Below, piece after piece: positions 28,645 through 30,462 of a DNA stretch of 30,462 nucleotides; position 1 is the stretch's first letter, and the number at the start of each line of letters is the position of its first letter. The stretch is taken from IMG/VR virus record IMGVR_UViG_3300025164_000291, positions 1-30,462 of that record; one strand, 5' to 3'. Below the pieces are notes generated by a model. The model worked only from the letters and a program-made list of their open reading frames with translations, did no database searches and had not been told where the DNA came from. The translations under genes were made by a program, and so were the position numbers. This DNA comes from a virus.

Positions 28645-28832
28645 TGCCCACCAAATTGAGCAAGGACAATAAGGCAATCATTCGTGAATTTTTTGAGGCG
28701 CTAGAGGACAGAAATTGGGACCTAGCCCGTCGAATTTTCGGCGCAAATAGGGATTTGCTGGCGGAGGAGTTACCAAAACTGAAGTGGACTATACCTCTTC
28801 CACCCACACACTTATGTAGTAAGGAGGATTAG
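28644..28832 (+). CDS. Small acidic helical protein
   Basis: A 62-residue protein; ATG 28644 is coupled to the previous gene. It reads MPTKLSKDNKAIIREFFEAL and ANRDLLAEELPKLKWTIPLP. The C-terminus has PPTHLC. No motif recognised. Confidence 0.58.
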   Translation: MPTKLSKDNKAIIREFFEALEDRNWDLARRIFGANRDLLAEELPKLKWTIPLPPTHLCSKED

Positions 28833-28834
28833 TC

Positions 28835-29173
28835 ATGGTAGAGTCGCAGGTTAGGCAGTGGTACTATGCGTTCCTTAATCAGACGCGCGATACACTCTTT
28901 AGTCAAGTGAGTAGCTGTTGTCTAGGGTTGTACAATCCAAGGAGTCAAGATAGGACGCACGTTTCACGTAAGTGGCGGGATAACGTGTACGATAGAGAGG
29001 TACTGCATATTTCTCCTATGCCGTGTATTCAATTCGACGGCAAAGTAGATGCTTTCACCCCCGGATTCGAGCTTATAACTGTACTTTGTACTGACGGTAA
29101 GACTATAGGACACCATAAACCTGGTGAGTGTCCATTCATGGTCCCACCTGGCCCCAAGGAGGAACTAAAATGA
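28835..29173 (+). CDS. Unknown 112-residue protein upstream of RNA ligase
   Basis: AAGGAGG precedes the ATG. The protein has two adjacent Cys (SSCCLGLYNPR), a basic centre (QDRTHVSRKWRDN) and a terminal GKTIGHHKPGECPFM with a His/Cys cluster. Its TGA overlaps the RNA-ligase ATG, so the two are translated together. A partner role for the ligase is possible but only inferred from coupling. Confidence 0.6.
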   Translation: MVESQVRQWYYAFLNQTRDTLFSQVSSCCLGLYNPRSQDRTHVSRKWRDNVYDREVLHISPMPCIQFDGKVDAFTPGFELITVLCTDGKTIGHHKPGECPFMVPPGPKEELK

Positions 29174-30144
29174 GCCACCTTGCGTCGTATCCGAAAGTGT
29201 ATGGGTATGGGCATAAATACTTGACTGACTTACTAAAGAGTGGTGTTACTGTAGTGCAGGAGAAAGTGGATGGGAGTCAGTTTTCGTTCCGTAAAGTGGA
29301 GAGCGGTGAGGTACAGTTTCGGTCAAGGACTGCGATAATCCAACCTGAACAGCCACCGAATATGTTTGCGCCTGCGGTGAAGTATGTATTAAGTGTGGCA
29401 ACCTTGTTGGTGACTGACGCAACTTATAGGGGTGAGGCGTTTCATAAGCCAAAACACAATGTAATGGCGTATGCAAGGGTGCCGCATGGGAACGTGGCAT
29501 TGTTTGACGTAGAATATGAAGGGCAGAATTTCATTTATCACCCTCAAACTCTTAACGAGTACGCCGAACACCTCGGACTTGAGCCAGTGACCAACTACTT
29601 TTATGGAGATGCGTCACAGCTTTCGCTAGAGAAGTTAATGGAGTTTCTTAAGTATAGGTCCTTCCTCGGTGGGGGTGAAGTTGAGGGTATTGTTGTTAAG
29701 AACTACGATAGATTTGGTATTGATGGGAAGGTGATGATGGCGAAGATCGTGAGTGCGGACTTTAAGGAGAAGCACCGGACAGAGTGGAAGGGGATGGGGC
29801 AAGGTAAGGGTGACATCGTGACCCGGATTGTGGAGGTACTCAAGACTGAGGCACGGTGGCGTAAGGCTGTGCAACACTTGAGGGAGGCTGGCACACTACT
29901 GGAAGAGCCGAAGGACATTGGCTCAATCATCTTGGAGTTGAAACGTGATTTACTGGAAGAGGAAGGCGAGTGGCTAAAAGAGCAGATGTTTAAGGAATTG
30001 ATTGGGGACGTACTGAGGGGTGTGTGTCGGGGCGTGGCGGAGTGGTATAAGGCGGAGTTGATGAAGGCTACTGAAGGAGTGGATGATGGCATGGATACGA
30101 GGAGCGCCAAAAACGCCGCGTTGGGTGAGGGGAGCGGCGGTTGA
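29170..30144 (+). CDS. RNA ligase, T4 Rnl2-like nucleotidyltransferase
   Basis: A 324-residue protein; ATG 29170 follows AAGGAGG by seven bases. Nucleotidyltransferase motifs are clear: motif I EKVDGS with Lys32, RGEAF (87-91), motif IIIa LFDVE (111-115), motif IV EGIVVKN (172-178) and motif V AKIVS (191-195). Such enzymes adenylylate a 5'-phosphate and join RNA nicks, and phages use them to mend tRNAs cut by host anticodon nucleases. The helical C-terminal third (GDIVTRIVEVLKTEARWR) is not part of the core. A polynucleotide kinase is not visible in the window. Confidence 0.88.
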   Translation: MSHLASYPKVYGYGHKYLTDLLKSGVTVVQEKVDGSQFSFRKVESGEVQFRSRTAIIQPEQPPNMFAPAVKYVLSVATLLVTDATYRGEAFHKPKHNVMAYARVPHGNVALFDVEYEGQNFIYHPQTLNEYAEHLGLEPVTNYFYGDASQLSLEKLMEFLKYRSFLGGGEVEGIVVKNYDRFGIDGKVMMAKIVSADFKEKHRTEWKGMGQGKGDIVTRIVEVLKTEARWRKAVQHLREAGTLLEEPKDIGSIILELKRDLLEEEGEWLKEQMFKELIGDVLRGVCRGVAEWYKAELMKATEGVDDGMDTRSAKNAALGEGSGG

Positions 30145-30156
30145 CGCACCGCGTTA
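30142..30156. promoter_or_regulatory. Operator-like site TGACGCACCGCGTTA
   Basis: Matches the sites at 19842-19873 in the opposite orientation. It overlaps the last codon of the RNA ligase and lies just before the next gene. A TTGACG -35 is present, but the -10 expected 17 bases on falls in a G-run, so a promoter is doubtful. Confidence 0.4.
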
Positions 30157-30166
30157 GGGGGGGGGT

Positions 30167-30382
30167 ATGGGGGCGGTAATGGAAATAACAGGGCTGACAA
30201 TAACACCGGAGAAGAGAGCGTATAGTGACGGGTATAGGGATGGATACGTCGCTGGCCGCAAGCATGAGCATGAGTTTCTCGTTTCGATTCTTGGGAGGCG
30301 GTTCACTGAGCTACTTGATTCATACGTTCATGTGGTACTAGAGGAGGCGTATCAGGAGTATGAAAGAGGAGGGAGTGGGTAA
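30167..30382 (+). CDS. Small protein, unknown function
   Basis: A 71-residue protein with an unusual G9 ribosome site (30157-30165) just upstream; an ATG four codons later is an alternative start. AYSDGYRDGYVAGRKHE and FTELLDSYVHVVLEEAYQEY are helical, and the GYRDGY segment resembles short phage proteins. The stop overlaps the next ATG (TAATG). Confidence 0.6.
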   Translation: MGAVMEITGLTITPEKRAYSDGYRDGYVAGRKHEHEFLVSILGRRFTELLDSYVHVVLEEAYQEYERGGSG

Positions 30383-30462
30383 TGAAAATACTGATGGCTA
30401 GTCTTGTTTTGGGTGTCTCGCTTCTTGTCGTCAGTTCGTTTGTCTATAAATACATTCACACG
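30382..30462 (+). CDS. Partial membrane or exported protein (N-terminus)
   Basis: The gene runs off the right edge after 27 codons. It starts MKILMASLVLGVSLLVV, a hydrophobic signal or transmembrane segment with a Lys at position 2. It is coupled to the previous gene by TAATG. Confidence 0.6.
   Translation, partial: MKILMASLVLGVSLLVVSSFVYKYIHT

Overview
This window looks like part of a tailed double-stranded DNA bacteriophage genome (Caudoviricetes), probably from an environmental or metagenomic source. The evidence is a large terminase, a portal protein, a T4-type lysozyme next to a holin, a beta-helix tailspike and a giant repeat fibre, together with a replicative RecA-fold ATPase, three tRNA genes and dozens of tightly packed, Shine-Dalgarno-led small genes with 1-4 base overlaps. 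No RNA polymerase, integrase or clear tail-tube or tape-measure gene is visible. The major capsid gene is not recognised and probably lies left of base 1. The host cannot be named from the sequence. Sigma-70-like promoters and strong Shine-Dalgarno sites indicate a bacterium.

Layout. Bases 1-16465 are a leftward (minus strand) virion and lysis block. In transcription order from the right it holds a 213-residue protein with a zincin-like motif, two overlapping small proteins, a spanin-like membrane protein, the terminase large subunit, a 33-residue membrane peptide, holin, lysozyme, small proteins, portal, a run of small beta-rich virion proteins, a Fn3/beta-helix tailspike, a smaller adhesin-like protein and a 1024-residue fibre with about 29 repeats of roughly 19 residues. 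Three leftward promoters (near 16530, 7685 and 455) each have a 17-base spacer. In each, the -35 box is embedded in the same palindrome, TGACRCA-N-TGCGTCA or a close variant.

At 16466-16684 a divergent control region also fires rightward into a RepA/DnaB-like ATPase (16685-17578), whose 3' end carries clustered TGAGACA heptamers. Next comes a leftward accessory stretch: a ribbon-helix-helix-like protein, zinc-ribbon proteins, tRNA-Glu, tRNA-Asn and tRNA-Thr, and small membrane and zinc proteins up to 19442.

Bases 19443-19995 have no gene but are rich in signals: an AT-rich segment, a GC-rich alternating purine/pyrimidine tract with a direct repeat, a 62-base interrupted palindrome, and four more copies of the TGACGCA-type operator. 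This is the best candidate for a replication origin or master switch. From 19996 to the right end, about 30 rightward genes follow. Most are tiny and many are zinc ribbons. They include a DUF2958 protein, a dual-specificity-phosphatase-like protein, a 618-residue cysteine-rich protein, a second PTP-like phosphatase with a complete WPD loop, a structured intergenic RNA region and a T4 Rnl2-like RNA ligase.

Inferred logic: the TGACGCA-type operator links the virion promoters to the central control region, so one phage regulator could co-ordinate them. The phosphatase / cysteine-rich protein / phosphatase trio and the RNA ligase are the most likely novel host-takeover or defence-countering functions.
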